Shown in pieces: positions 35,201 to 43,400 of a DNA stretch of 64,000 nt. The stretch comes from Zonotrichia leucophrys gambelii (Eukaryota > Chordata > Aves > Passeriformes > Passerellidae), in the NCBI RefSeq assembly GCF_028769735.1, contig NC_088175.1:7626001-7690000 (forward strand). The letters are read 5' to 3'. The notes below the pieces were generated by a model. That model ran no database searches. It was not told the DNA's origin and worked only from the letters and a program-made list of their open reading frames with translations. Positions within the stretch are counted from its first letter, which is position 1. Each line of letters starts with the position of its first letter. The position numbers and the translations under genes were made by a program.

Positions 35201-38123
35201 TGTTGGGGGGATTTTTGATTTTTTTTTTTTTTTGTTAATGTAGGAATGGGATAGACATTTATATAAAACATTAAGATAGATGATCAGAAAAGTTGAGAAG
35301 TTAAAAAGGGATCTATAAGCTACTGAGAACCCCAATTTTGTCCATGTCATCTGAGGGAATATTTCAGTAACTCGGAAAGTATGAGATGATACAATTTTTT
35401 TATTTCTTTTAATCTCCCAGACTCTTGTGAATGAGTGAGCTTTGGAGTTGGATCTCTAGTTCTTAGGTTTCAAAATAGTTTGCAGAACAAGATCCTGCAA
35501 GACCTAGGGGTTTACATGCTTAAAATCACAGCATTTTAGTCATCACCACTGGAATAATTTATGTATGAAACTGGAATATTCTATACTATAGAGAAAATAT
35601 GGAAGAGACATTTCAAAGTTCAGTATTTTCAATATTTTATTAATTTTTGAACTAAATATTCAATATTTTTGTAATTGGTAACCTAAAATTTCTGTATTTG
35701 CAGACTGTTTTTCTAGAGTTTCTCTTCTGTTACTTTTATTTGTGGGGCAAAATATGTGTACATTTAATAAATATTCACCTTATTTGTGCATGTGAAACTT
35801 CTCATTAAATGCTCATAATAGCTCCTTGTTGGTTAGATGCAGTTTTGAAGGTTATGGATGTGACAGTTTGTCATGACAGTGAGAGAACTCCCTTGCAGTA
35901 AGGAATGCTGTGTAGATGATGTGGATTTTTTGTGCCAGCAGGAATACTGAAGTAGTTGAGTTTCTGCATGTGGTCTCTTTGCTTTCTTTAATAAAAACAA
36001 TGTAACTTAGTGTCATGCCTTCACTTCCTCTTGTCATCCATCTCTTAGAACTTACTAAGAAATTAGAATATACTGGAACAGTTCAGTTGGAAGGGACCTA
36101 CATCCATCTCTTGCAATTGCCTCATACTTCTGGGAAGTAAATTCAATGGAAGATAATTTTAGGATGCTGATGAGGGAGTGAATTTTGACTTGGAGAGGAA
36201 AATATAGCTAGTGAATGCTTTAATTGCATTTCTTGGGATATGATTGTGCTCACTTTATTTATATGTCTTAAATAGTGTTTAAGAAAACTGTTTATTGAGA
36301 AACAGTTTTCTTAAACATGCAAGCTCTTGGTGAAGTTTGTCATAACAGTTTTGCAGTAGTCAAATTTATTAATTAAAACTTATATGAAATTTGTGTAATA
36401 TCAAGGAACTCATTAAATATTTTCTGCTCTTGAGTTTTGATGGATGTCTTTTCTGAACACCTGTAGGAAGTTTCTGCTACTGAAAAAGATTATCAAAACA
36501 ATAGGAAAAAGAATTCCATTGTTATTCCACACTCTTTGGTGTGTTCCTTTTATTCTCAAAAAGTTCATTGCACTCTTTACAAATTTACTCCCTTTCATTT
36601 ATGAATTACTTTACAAAACATTCTGTTTCACTGACAGAGATTTGCGCTGTGTATGATGAGAGGCTGTGATATCTAAAGTATCTTCATTTCCAGGTGGAGA
36701 GAAGGCCCATTTGCTGCTGACCTGAAGATTTGCAGTTGTCTCTTTGAGGCAAATCCTAGGAAAAAAGCAGCATATCTGATAATTCTTATTTGAGGAGAGG
36801 GTTATTTTTTGCTAGCTGCTCAAAGATATACGATTGAAAATAAATCTTTCTACAGTTTGTCAACTGACAAAGTGAATGATGAGGTTGTTTTTTAACAGAT
36901 TGGTTTTATACTTATTGCAGAAGAGCTGAAGGAGCACTTGATAGGTGAGCACGCGATTGGCAAAATCTTCACTCTGGGGAACTCTGACTTTCCTGTTAGC
37001 TGGGACAATGAAGTTAAACTTTGGACATTCCTGGAAGCCAGAGCATCCCTTCTTTTGAAAACCTATAAAACAACTGTGGAGGTAAAATCATCATTATGTG
37101 TAATTTAAAAGTCTGAGTTCTTCTGTGCATTGTGATTGTAGGAAAAGATATTTTGTCCTCCATCTTGTCTTTGCAAACTTCAATCTGAATGTTAGTACAT
37201 AATTCATTCTGTACTTTTTAAGTGCAGAAACAGTTTTGCATTATCTAAGGAAAATCAAATAAGATTGCAAAAAAGGAAATTTTGTTAATGTAATTTTGTT
37301 AATGTATTTTTCCTTTGATTTTCCAAGTAGAGACTACTTGCTTTTTTCTCTGCAAATAAGATGGAGAATCAGTTTCAACTTGTTGTCTGTTAGTTGCATT
37401 CTCCAGACTGCAAAGCAATGTGCTCCTATTACAAATGTATAAGTGAACCTACATGTTGCATGTATTTGTGAAGTAACCTGACTTTGCTTGCCATGCAGAC
37501 TGATTTATGTGCAGAAATTTTGGGCTTTTTATGATTTCATGACAAATTTCACTGGGACTCCTTGCAGACCCCCTCATGTCCCTTTGGCTCTACATGCTCA
37601 GAGAAAGAGATGAGGTGAGGGAGGGGCTGTTTGGTTGTGTGAGGTGTCAGTAGCAGACCTGATTTTTCTTTCCCACCAGGTGGATAAGTCCTTCCTGGAG
37701 AGCCATGACCTCACCCCACATGCGACAATGGCCATCAAACTGCGCTTGGGTGAGAAGGAGATCCTGGAGAAGGCGGTGAAGAGCGCAGCTGCCAGCAGGG
37801 AGTATTACAGCAAACAAATGGCAGACGGAGCTCCGCTGCCCAAGTATGACAAGGGCCATATTGCCTTGTTGGAGAACACTGTGGCAGACTCTAGACTCCC
37901 TATTGTCTTGAGAAACCTAGAAGATGTGGAAGAGCAAGGGGACTTAAAGATTGATGAAGCCATTGATGCTGAAGTCACAGAGAATGGGTTTGTAAATGGT
38001 GAAAACTCTTTATTTAATGGGACCAAATCAGAAAGTGAAAATCTTAGTAAAGAGAAAAGCAACAGAGGGACTGAAGATGCCAAAGAATCTTCTTCAGAAA
38101 GTACTGATGAGGTTAAAGAATAG
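2137..38123 (+). CDS. SETD3: SETD3, actin-histidine N-methyltransferase (12 coding exons, complete reading frame)
   Basis: SETD3 transfers a methyl group from S-adenosylmethionine to a histidine of actin (His73 in mammals) and acts mainly in the cytoplasm. Splicing 2137-2239, 3771-3863, 6866-7014, 8071-8143, 8650-8906, 25258-25316, 27165-27279, 31532-31606, 34267-34433, 35075-35160, 36921-37081 and 37680-38123 gives 1782 nt, or 593 codons plus stop, with no frameshift. The SET domain spans roughly residues 94-314 and a Rubisco-LSMT-type substrate-binding domain roughly 345-475. An acidic, Ser-rich tail follows. SAM and catalytic positions known from human SETD3 are all present at the same numbers: R75, E104, F106, R254, N256, W274, D275, N278, H279, Y313, R316 and S325. 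The start ATG begins the family's typical [14 protein letters not shown]-terminus. All introns are GT-AG. The gene also serves as a host factor for enteroviruses in mammals. Identification is very secure; transcript ends and isoforms are inferred. Confidence 0.97.
2240..3770. other. SETD3: SETD3 intron 2
   Basis: The 1531-nt GT-AG intron is AT-rich. Apart from the AT-repeat palindrome near its 3' end, nothing else was recognised. Confidence 0.85.
3661..3735. repeat. AT dinucleotide repeat forming a palindrome, upstream of SETD3 exon 3
   Basis: Short CA units pass into TA repeats. The arms 3668-3681 and 3687-3700 are perfectly complementary over 14 bp around a 5-nt centre (TTAAT). A further (TA)n run extends to 3727. 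The repeat lies 35-110 nt before the exon 3 acceptor, close to where the branch point is expected. Confidence 0.85.
3771..3863 (+). CDS. SETD3: SETD3 coding exon, residues 35-65
   Basis: The acceptor is TTTCCAG and the donor is GTAAAT. The 93-nt exon codes [20 protein letters not shown] and then a charged helix ending in KIRKKQK, before the SET domain. Its length is a multiple of three, so skipping it would keep the frame. An AT-repeat palindrome lies about 70 nt upstream of the acceptor. Confidence 0.96.
3864..6865. other. SETD3: SETD3 intron 3
   Basis: The 3002-nt GT-AG intron is AT-rich. A small tandem repetition of a TAGATCTATCCT-like unit lies at about 6327-6370. No gene or clear mobile element was recognised. 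Confidence 0.85.
6866..7014 (+). CDS. SETD3: SETD3 coding exon, residues 66-115 (start of SET domain)
   Basis: The acceptor is TATATAG and the donor is GTGAGC; the exon is 149 nt. It codes the segment with R75 and the SET-N motif EEGFGL (residues 103-108). E104 and F106 in this motif contact S-adenosylmethionine in the human enzyme. Confidence 0.96.
7015..8070. other. SETD3: SETD3 intron 4
   Basis: The 1056-nt intron contains a diverged tandem duplication (7240-7401, listed separately). Nothing else is recognised. Confidence 0.85.
7240..7401. repeat. Diverged two-copy tandem duplication in intron 4
   Basis: Copy 1 (7240-7317) and copy 2 (7318-7401) share the same order of blocks: TATTTAG.CTCTTCT, TCATGT.CCTT, TTTTAAAGAA, TTTTGTCT.A.AAAGAA and AATACC. 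Point changes and small indels separate them. TATTTT follows as the start of a third partial unit. Confidence 0.7.
8071..8143 (+). CDS. SETD3: SETD3 coding exon, residues 116-139
   Basis: The acceptor is TTCTGTAG and the donor is GTAAGA; the exon is 73 nt. It codes [20 protein letters not shown] and the following residues, the strand and helix after the GxG motif in the SET-N region. The next intron is only 506 nt. Confidence 0.96.
8144..8649. other. SETD3: SETD3 intron 5
   Basis: The 506-nt GT-AG intron is the shortest in the gene within this window. It is AT-rich and nothing was recognised in it. Confidence 0.85.
8650..8906 (+). CDS. SETD3: SETD3 coding exon, residues 140-225 (SET insert region)
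   Basis: The acceptor is TTGATTCAG and the donor is GTAAGA; the 257-nt exon is the largest internal one. It codes the helical inserted region from [14 protein letters not shown] to [12 protein letters not shown]. This region belongs to the SET-insert (iSET) subdomain typical of the LSMT/SETD3/SETD6 class. The 16.35 kb intron 6 follows. Confidence 0.97.
8907..13260. other. SETD3: SETD3 intron 6, left part
   Basis: This is the first 4.3 kb of the 16.35 kb intron 6. It is AT-rich. Apart from the CR1 fragment near 9.1-9.4 kb, no gene, RNA gene or clear repeat was recognised. Confidence 0.8.
9148..9385 (+). mobile_element. CR1 LINE fragment, sense, 3' part of ORF2
   Basis: GCTTCATCTGGAATACTGTA followed by TTTTGGGCC and then a block resembling GGGGAGGACTATTAAGATG matches the avian CR1 segment coding HLEYCVQFWAPQYK and beyond. 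It is decayed and truncated at both ends. Confidence 0.55.
13265..14750 (+). mobile_element. CR1 LINE copy, internally deleted, with endonuclease and reverse-transcriptase remnants and 3' end
   Basis: At 13300-13450 the + strand encodes [20 protein letters not shown] and then [13 protein letters not shown], the end of the CR1 endonuclease domain with its SDH motif. At about 13966-14046 it encodes [15 protein letters not shown] and RGKCKVLHL, from the C-terminal reverse-transcriptase region. The 3' UTR follows, ending near GTGACCCTTAGAGGTCCTTTC (about 14700-14720). The middle of ORF2 is missing. Several stops and frameshifts make it a dead copy. Confidence 0.85.
14757..15190 (+). mobile_element. 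Second CR1 LINE fragment, sense, truncated at both ends
   Basis: The + strand encodes [15 protein letters not shown] at about 14850-14895, the CR1 reverse-transcriptase motif. [12 protein letters not shown] sequence follows, then [19 protein letters not shown] and [10 protein letters not shown] by about 15185, where similarity stops. It is a separate copy from its left neighbour, because the CR1 gene order starts again after a 3' end. Confidence 0.8.
16141..16198. repeat. 29-bp tandem duplication in intron 6
   Basis: Copy 1 (16141-16169) and copy 2 (16170-16198) both start TTTTTAAG and continue with GATA.TAATAGAGTAATA. They differ at a few positions. Confidence 0.85.
16790..17230. other. GC-enriched segment in intron 6, unassigned
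   Basis: About 440 nt are clearly richer in G+C than their surroundings, with several CpG sites and open frames on both strands. The frames have no recognisable domain. It could be an unrecognised retroelement piece such as an LTR or a decayed CpG cluster. Nothing in it supports a gene. Confidence 0.4.
18507..18570 (-). mobile_element. Short CR1-like 3' tail, antisense
   Basis: AGAATCATAAAGTG followed by GTTGGAGGGAACC and GATCATCAAAGTCCA resembles the reverse complement of the CR1 3' terminus. It is short and decayed. Confidence 0.45.
19110..19190 (+). mobile_element. Possible LINE reverse-transcriptase scrap
   Basis: The + strand encodes [13 protein letters not shown], similar to the FKKG motif at the start of CR1-type reverse transcriptase. 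It is too short for a firm assignment. Confidence 0.25.
21338..21392. repeat. Poly-pyrimidine tract (T run then C run)
   Basis: About 55 nt on the + strand are almost pure T and C: long T runs broken by single C, then CTCTCC, then C-rich sequence with one A. It is low-complexity and likely length-variable. Confidence 0.9.
23156..23360. repeat. GC-rich minisatellite, 47-bp unit, 4 copies
   Basis: Units start GCTCGGCCTGTGGG and end CAGTGCGCGGTGCC. Copy 1 is 23156-23207 (52 nt, extra GAGCG). Copies 2 and 3 are 23208-23254 and 23255-23301 (47 nt each, differing only in the last base). Copy 4 (23302-23360) is more diverged and also carries an extra GAGCG block. The near-identity of copies 2 and 3 points to recent unit gain. 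Confidence 0.95.
23357..23376 (+). promoter_or_regulatory. CTCF-like motif
   Basis: CGCCGGCAGGGGGCAGTGCC resembles the vertebrate CTCF core CCASYAGRKGGCRS. It lies at the right edge of the 47-bp array inside the CpG island. This is a motif match only; occupancy is unknown. Confidence 0.4.
24080..24700. promoter_or_regulatory. Candidate conserved non-coding element block in intron 6
   Basis: The AT-rich, non-repetitive DNA keeps scattered CpG sites. It is rich in homeodomain-type TAAT/ATTA cores (CTAATTGATTTACGG near 24175, GACCTAATTGAACC near 24421). CpG retention in AT-rich DNA outside islands is common in deeply conserved enhancers. I cannot align other species, so this is inference. Confidence 0.35.
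25020..25200. promoter_or_regulatory. Candidate conserved non-coding element just before SETD3 exon 7
   Basis: Unique-looking sequence with GGCGGCTGCTGGGCACAAC, GTAGCGCGGCTGGACGC and a TAAT-bearing block ends about 60 nt before the splice acceptor at 25257. It resembles conserved enhancers in texture, with no repeat similarity. Inference only. Confidence 0.3.
25258..25316 (+). CDS. SETD3: SETD3 coding exon, residues 226-244
   Basis: The acceptor is TTTTGCAG; the exon is 59 nt and codes [19 protein letters not shown] plus two bases of an Arg codon. The donor is AG|GTTGGT, a weak match to consensus at +3 to +5. Skipping this exon would shift the frame, because 59 is not a multiple of three. 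Confidence 0.95.
25317..27164. other. SETD3: SETD3 intron 7
   Basis: The 1848-nt GT-AG intron starts with a weak donor (GTTGGT). A moderately GC-rich stretch (about 26740-27060) is open on the + strand but shows no known domain. Nothing else was recognised. Confidence 0.8.
27165..27279 (+). CDS. SETD3: SETD3 coding exon, residues 245-283 (SET core, NH motif)
   Basis: The acceptor is CTTTTGCAG and the donor is GTAAGG; the exon is 115 nt. It holds R254, Q255 and N256 (substrate-histidine contacts), then W274, D275, and the SAM-binding N278-H279 of the WDMCNHTNG motif. All match the human numbering. It is the most diagnostic exon of the enzyme. Confidence 0.97.
27280..31531. other. SETD3: SETD3 intron 8
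   Basis: The 4252-nt AT-rich intron has a 19-bp tandem duplication close to the donor (27333-27370). A TTTA run lies near 28382-28399. No gene was seen. Confidence 0.8.
27333..27370. repeat. Perfect 19-bp tandem duplication
   Basis: The unit TTCAACTGCTATACAACAG occurs twice without mismatch (27333-27351 and 27352-27370), followed by TTCAG as a partial third copy. It begins 54 nt after the end of SETD3 exon 8. Confidence 0.95.
31532..31606 (+). CDS. SETD3: SETD3 coding exon, residues 284-308
   Basis: The acceptor is CTGGATAG and the donor is GTAGTG. The exon is 75 nt, in frame on its own (phase 0 at both ends). It codes [20 protein letters not shown] and then KAGEQ, the SET-core strands before the catalytic tyrosine. 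Confidence 0.96.
31607..34266. other. SETD3: SETD3 intron 9
   Basis: The 2660-nt AT-rich intron has no recognised gene, RNA or clear repeat. Confidence 0.8.
34267..34433 (+). CDS. SETD3: SETD3 coding exon, residues 309-363 (catalytic Tyr)
   Basis: The acceptor is CTTCTAG and the donor is GTAAGT; the exon is 167 nt. It opens with [13 protein letters not shown], which carries the catalytic Y313 and R316. S325 follows in IHSGFFF, then the linker to the substrate-binding domain ([20 protein letters not shown]). Confidence 0.97.
34434..35074. other. SETD3: SETD3 intron 10
   Basis: The 641-nt GT-AG intron is AT-rich; nothing was recognised. Confidence 0.85.
35075..35160 (+). CDS. SETD3: SETD3 coding exon, residues 364-392
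   Basis: The acceptor is TTTTATTAG and the donor is GTAGGA; the exon is 86 nt. It codes [20 protein letters not shown] and then LRVFCMSE, part of the Rubisco-LSMT-like substrate-binding domain. A T-rich run follows at about 35219-35235 in the intron. Confidence 0.96.
36065..36150 (-). mobile_element. Short CR1-like 3' tail, antisense
   Basis: AGTTGGAAGGGACCTACATCC with nearby GAACAGTTC resembles the antisense CR1 3' end (GGTTGGAAGGGACCT). It is short and decayed. Confidence 0.35.
36276..36317. repeat. Perfect inverted repeat, 18-bp arms, 6-nt loop
   Basis: The left arm TGTTTAAGAAAACTGTTT (36276-36293) and the right arm (36300-36317) are exact reverse complements around ATTGAG. RNA from either strand would fold into an 18-bp stem. 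That is shorter than a typical pre-microRNA stem. Confidence 0.95.
36921..37081 (+). CDS. SETD3: SETD3 coding exon, residues 393-446
   Basis: The acceptor is TTATTGCAG and the donor is GTAAAA; the exon is 161 nt. It codes [20 protein letters not shown] through to [12 protein letters not shown], helices of the substrate-binding domain. The segment around IGEHAIGK differs from my recollection of the mammalian protein, and divergence is expected at this position. Confidence 0.96.
37082..37679. other. SETD3: SETD3 intron 12
   Basis: The 598-nt GT-AG intron carries a duplicated ATTTTGTTAATGTA unit near 37278-37305. An 11-bp inverted pair GGAAAATCAAA/TTTGATTTTCC flanks that region. Confidence 0.8.
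37680..38123 (+). CDS. SETD3: SETD3 last coding exon, residues 447-593 and stop
   Basis: The acceptor is CTTTCCCACCAG. The exon codes the end of the substrate-binding domain ([20 protein letters not shown]) and then a low-complexity acidic/Ser-rich tail ending STDEVKE with TAG at 38121-38123. The tail is the most divergent part of the protein. The total is one residue shorter than human. Confidence 0.96.
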   Translation: MDKSFLESHDLTPHATMAIKLRLGEKEILEKAVKSAAASREYYSKQMADGAPLPKYDKGHIALLENTVADSRLPIVLRNLEDVEEQGDLKIDEAIDAEVTENGFVNGENSLFNGTKSESENLSKEKSNRGTEDAKESSSESTDEVKE

Positions 38124-38148
38124 TCCTAAAATTTTACTTTCTTGTGAA

Positions 38149-38154
38149 ATTAAA
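38149..38154 (+). terminator. SETD3: Proximal poly(A) signal ATTAAA
   Basis: A canonical variant hexamer lies 26 nt after the SETD3 stop. It is followed by a CA dinucleotide and a GT-rich run (TGTTGGTGTGTTCC, about 38183-38196), which fits a downstream element. It would give a very short 3' UTR. Confidence 0.4.
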
Positions 38155-40184
38155 CTAGCTGAAGTTTATCAACAGTGCATTTATGTTGGTGTGTTCCTTT
38201 GTTAACATTTCTCTTTCTGCAGAGAAAAATGGTTTTGCTGCTTTATATAAAAATGAAATTTTAAGTTATTTAAAAGATTTAGCATCCCTTTTCAATTAAG
38301 ATTGCCATCTTGCTTTCAGGCAAAAACTGGGGAAAGAGGTGCCTTTGGAAGATTTTGCAGCCCTTTGTTGAACCAAATGTATTTTCTTCCTGGGGAAGAA
38401 TTGAGCTTTTCTATCTGCTGTGCGTTTGTTGTTCTGTCACTCTGACTACCGAAATTAAAAGCTTGCTCTGCCTCCTGCCAAGAAAAGCAGAAGGCAGGAC
38501 TGACTCGGTATTCAGCATGAAGGTAGGGGAGCAATACAGCAGAAAACTGAATGAGAGGATCAGAAACTTGGGAGACTGGAGGAAAACCTGTTTAAAATCA
38601 GGTGTGCCAGTCCAGAAAAAGGTAAGGTGGCAACCTTATGATTGGTAGTTTTAAATGTCAATGAGAATCCAAATTGTATACACTTAAAGTGATCTCTGAA
38701 GATTTCAGTTTACTTTGTCTTTTGTTTACTGCATAAAATATCTTTCTTCTTCAGTCAGAGTTAGGCTGCTACAATACAACATTCGTGAACTTTTAAAGGC
38801 TGACTACTTTTTATTTCCAGGCAGTTTTTATTTACAATGTTGGCAGAGCTACTGGAGATTTTGCAAGCAGATAGGCCAAGCCACAGCTTTAAACTGATCA
38901 AAGTGAGGTCACTTCCCAGCTTCTTCAGGTTTTCACAATGAGCTAGAGATTTTCAAAGCTACACTTTTGACTAAACCATTATTAAAAGGAAAATATTAAT
39001 AATGTTCTTGTCTACTACTCCTTCATTTCTGTCTTGTTGAATGTAGCATTGAATTCACATGGTTACCTGATCTCACTCAGCTTTGTCTTTTGGTTAAGAT
39101 ATTAATTGATCCTGCTTTCTCAAAGGAAATGGCAATCAGGTTTATGTATTTTTGGCCCAAGTCCAAACCACAGCCAAGTCTGCAGTGGTTTTTGCCATTT
39201 AGATTGTCTTCATCTGATGCACATTTCTTGCGATACCGCCACAACTTAAGCAGGTCTACTGTCACCAGCAGTTTTGGTCACTGTCATAGTCCATGTTTGA
39301 ACTTCTGGATGGAAACCATACAGTCCTAGCACTGTGCAATATCAGAACAAGGCTAATTCCATGGCTTGACTTTGAAATTACCAGCCTATTAGGAGGAGAG
39401 GAGGGCAGAATATTTTTATTTTGTGGATCAATTCAGAGGAGTATAAAGTGGTTTCAATCCATTCTCAATATTAAGGACTTTGTCTTTTACTTTTGTATCC
39501 TTAAGTTCATGATGATGGATAGAATGGAAAACTTGGACAGTTGTTTAAAACTCAATAGAGGTTGCAAACTGCTCATCGAAGATCAGTTGCAGTAAATCGT
39601 CTTCTGGCACATTTGTAGTTTTTTTAACCTTTGCTTCTTTCATACTGCAACCTGGAACATGTGGTTTTGCATCAATCTTTGGTGCAATACACATTTAAAT
39701 AGTGACCTTCTTTCAGGTTGTCATAGAAGTTCTGGTGTTCAGCTAGCATCAGTGTGGGGAAAATAGAAAAAAATAGTTTTTTAAAAAGTATTTCACAAAG
39801 AATGGCATGTTGCCATTGCACCTTGGATATTGCTTCATCACTAACAAGATGCTGGACCAGTATTTTTGTAACTATATGCTGCCTTTGGTAGAATGTCATG
39901 GAATTGTTGTCTTGACAATTTAAATGTCATACAAGAGTCATTACGTTTTGGTTTTTATTAGGACCAATACTCCACTTCTGTTTCTGCCACTTACATTGCA
40001 CAACATTGTACTAGATACTATGATGCAATTCTGAAACTAGCCTTCCCTGAAAATTATAACTGTAATTCAGAATTTAAATGCTTTGATTCAATCTAATACA
40101 CTGTGTTTTGTTCCAGTATTTGCTAATATCTATGGCTTAGCAAAGCCTGTGGTCACCACAGGACAGAATGTGTGGGTTTTCTTG

Positions 40185-40190
40185 AATAAA
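40185..40190 (+). terminator. SETD3: Distal poly(A) signal AATAAA
   Basis: The consensus hexamer lies about 2.06 kb after the stop, with a T-rich flank before it. Downstream GT content (CACTAGTGAGTGTAAT) is moderate. It is a candidate main transcript end. Confidence 0.4.
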
Positions 40191-40449
40191 ATATAGTTCT
40201 ACCATGTCTTCACTAGTGAGTGTAATATACAAACAAAACCTCTACCTGATACTGACTGCTGTATCTTTTGGGGTCTGTGGGGAGAGGAATATCTGTCCAG
40301 GTGTACAGATGAAGATGAAAGGACAAATAGCTGGGGAAAAACAACCAAAAAAGGATTCAAGTAAAAGAAAGGGAAAGTGTTCTACTGAGTGCATGGTCAA
40401 ATTCTTACTCTTCATCTGTTAGTGTTATTTAGAAAAATATGTTACACAC

Positions 40450-40455
40450 AATAAA
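40450..40455 (+). terminator. SETD3: Distal poly(A) signal AATAAA, second
   Basis: The consensus hexamer lies about 2.33 kb after the stop, followed by TAGTGAGTAATC and then T-rich sequence. It is an alternative to the hexamer at 40185. Confidence 0.35.
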
Positions 40456-40470
40456 AATAGTGAGTAATCT

Positions 40471-43400
40471 AATTTTGTAATTTGCATTTTTCCTCTATGC
40501 ATGTAATGGTTTCTTCAGAAGCACTAACCTAAAACTTAAGCTTTTGAAAACTGAGGTGAAAACAAAAAAAATTGGCACTGATGAGCCCTTATTACCATCT
40601 GTCATGAAAACAGACCTTTCAAAGCATTTTAAAGTTAACTTTCTTCATAATGTTTGGTTAAGAGGCTGTTCACACTAATCCCAGGCTAAATGCCAAATCT
40701 TGCTTCTGTTTAGCTATCTAAAGTATTCCTGTAAGAAAGACATCACTTGCATTTCTCGGACTGTTCTCCAAAAGCAAAACAGGGGAAAAAAAGCCTTTTG
40801 AATTTTACATGAACCTACCTACTGATGAATCATTTCCCTAACAACCTGTAACTAGTTTGGGTCCGTGCCACGAGGTGATGTCCATATTTCCCTCTTGATA
40901 AAGTCAAATATACAAAATTGAGCAACAACTGCCAGCCTGAAAAATGTTTTTAAAGTGTAAATGCAACTGTAGCTTAAGTGCTGTCATGAGTGAAGGAGAA
41001 ATGAGAGCCTTCTGGCTGGGGAGGTGGGATGGTTTTTGTTCTTGGCTAGAATATTTATTCTTTGCCTCAGACATCATTATAAGGTGGTATGTACAGAAAA
41101 TCTGTGCAACCCAACAGTAGATGCCTTCTTGAGGCTGATTTGCCTTTAGGGAGAAATGATCATCATGGAGTCATGAAACTCGCATGATTCAATGGTATTC
41201 TGGAAGATTTAGTTTACAAAATCTCCTCTAGTTCACACGTTTGAAACCAGTATGCAGTATCTACTGCTGCCCCTTCTCTCTCCCTCCCTAGTTGTATAGA
41301 AAGGCACATGAAGTAATTATGAAACATCATTTGAAGTATTTCAATCAGACAAAAGAAAGGTGCTCCCAAAATCTTTTCTGAAATTCAGTCTAGGTATTTC
41401 TTATACTCTGTTCTAAACAGGAGTTTTCAGTAAAAACATTGCCCTCCCAAATTTATCTGATGAAGCAATACCCGTCCCTTTTCCTCTAGAAGACTTTTAA
41501 CTGATCCTCGTTGAAGTCAGATATGACCACATGATTTTCACGTAATTACCATCTATATTTAATAGTTTATATCGAGTTTCCTTCTTTGCATGCACTGCAT
41601 GCTGTGCAAAGTACAGCACATAAATTGGTGACTCACGGTTAGGAGAGCTTTCTTAGCATTTCCTGGGTTCTACATCTATTTCCTAAAAAATGCCACAAGT
41701 TTGGAAACCATGTGGAGGATTTTTCAGTTAAATTAAAAAAAAAACCCTCTCAGTCCATAATTAAGAAAAAAGCAAACCGCAAATGGTCCTGGTTTTTGGA
41801 TCTGGTGTAATTTGTAATCATGGAAGATTAAGCTAGGTAGGGGAAGAAACTGAGGAGGTGTCCTTTCCTAAGTGGAAAAGAGGAGCTGGACAAGTGAAAA
41901 ACAGCTGGTTTGTTTAGCTACCAGTTTGTCCCCTGCCAGGGAGGCAGAGGTTGCTGTTCTGAAGAACAGGAAGTTCAGGAATTATTTCAGTGCGTGTTCA
42001 AAATCATCTCCAATTAGTTCTGTAATTACTGTGAAATTTCACAATTAGGCAAGGGCTTCACTATGGATCACAAACACACATGGATCACAAAGAGTTGTGT
42101 TGAACTGGCAGTGAAGAGCAGATGTGAATGGCTGCAGATGCTGAGACTTGACTTTGCTTCTTCAGAAAGGTGCTTAAAATCTGTAGGAGTATAGGGGATA
42201 GAATCTTACATGTCAGTAATGTTGGTTTCAGAACTGAGTCGCCATTACTTAAGCACAGATTCAAACACCATCAGAAGTAGATAACTGAACTTAAACAGTG
42301 GCATTTTATGTAAGTTTGCTGTTTTTAAAAAATTTACTAACTTGCTAGCCCTGAATGCACAAGTCAGTTGTCCTTTGAATAGGATTAACAGGGGCAAAAA
42401 GCAAATTTCTCTGTAACATCCCATGCATGGCAAACACCAAGAGCAGCTTCATTCCAGCTTGCAGCCTTGTTTCACTTACACCTGGTTCTGACCAGGTTCC
42501 CTCTTGCTTTGTGTTCAGCTGGGGCAACCTGCCTGTGCCCTAGATGCTTTTCTATCTCTGGAGAAGTGTGGGCTGTCCTCTTGGCCAGTTCAGCAGTGTT
42601 TGACATGGTGCTGTGGAAGTCAGTAGATTTCATGTACTGCTACCTTGGACCCATGCAAATGGAGCATTAATTTCTCTCTTTGAGCTTGCTTTTTGCAAAT
42701 GCTCTTTGATGTAAATGTGCTGCGGTTTGTTGTATTCACAGAAGTTGCCTGTTCCTCCTGTGTAAGGCTGAATTTTGGAAACTGTGTAGGTGTCCTGCAT
42801 CCAGCAACTGCTTTATGATATGGGTTTAAGGGAAATTCCATTCCCTTTGCTGTATTCCACACTGGTTCACCGCTTTCAGTAATGTTAATACCTCAGCCAC
42901 GGCTCCTAATTTCAGCACTACTAAGTGGGCTTGTACACAGATTTGTGCTCCAAAGGTATGAATAATGTGCTTTAAAACTGAATTTCCATGCTGAAACAGG
43001 CATGCACAAACAGCCTCCTATGAACTGCAAAGGAATTTTTAGATTGCCTCGAATATCTATAAGTCCCACTGCCTTGCAGCAATTAATTCAAGTGATTGGA
43101 TGCTAGAAATGGTTTATTATAATTGCACACAGGTAGTAATTTATTAGGGTGGCTGTTTCTTTTGGCATATGTCAAGAAGGTCAGAGTTTAGGCTTTTTTG
43201 GACATTAACCTAGTCTTCTGAAACTCTGAAGTTCCACTTTTTGGTCATTAATTTTGTACATGCTGAGATTGTGACAATTAACCCACTTAATAAAGGTCAA
43301 GTTTCAATTTTTTCCAATTTCTGGAACACTTAACTTTATTCCTTCTTGAAAATGGGCAGATACAGAATGATAAATAGTTATTAAATGAGAACGAAGATGT

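Larger units (their letters stand above)
35161..36920. other. SETD3: SETD3 intron 11
   Basis: The 1760-nt intron has a T run near 35219-35235, a short CR1-like tail near 36065-36150 and a perfect hairpin at 36276-36317. No gene was seen. Confidence 0.8.
38124..40470 (+). other. SETD3: Probable SETD3 3' UTR with alternative polyadenylation sites
   Basis: The stretch after the stop codon contains three plausible poly(A) signals. They are ATTAAA at 38149-38154 with a GT-rich stretch about 30-50 nt downstream, AATAAA at 40185-40190, and AATAAA at 40450-40455. No other gene structure is visible here. The true transcript end cannot be fixed from sequence alone; the distal boundary given is an estimate. 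Confidence 0.55.

Noticed and set aside
38310..38648. 112-codon + strand frame just after SETD3
   Set aside because: It lies in the probable 3' UTR, shows no known domain, and nothing suggests it is translated.
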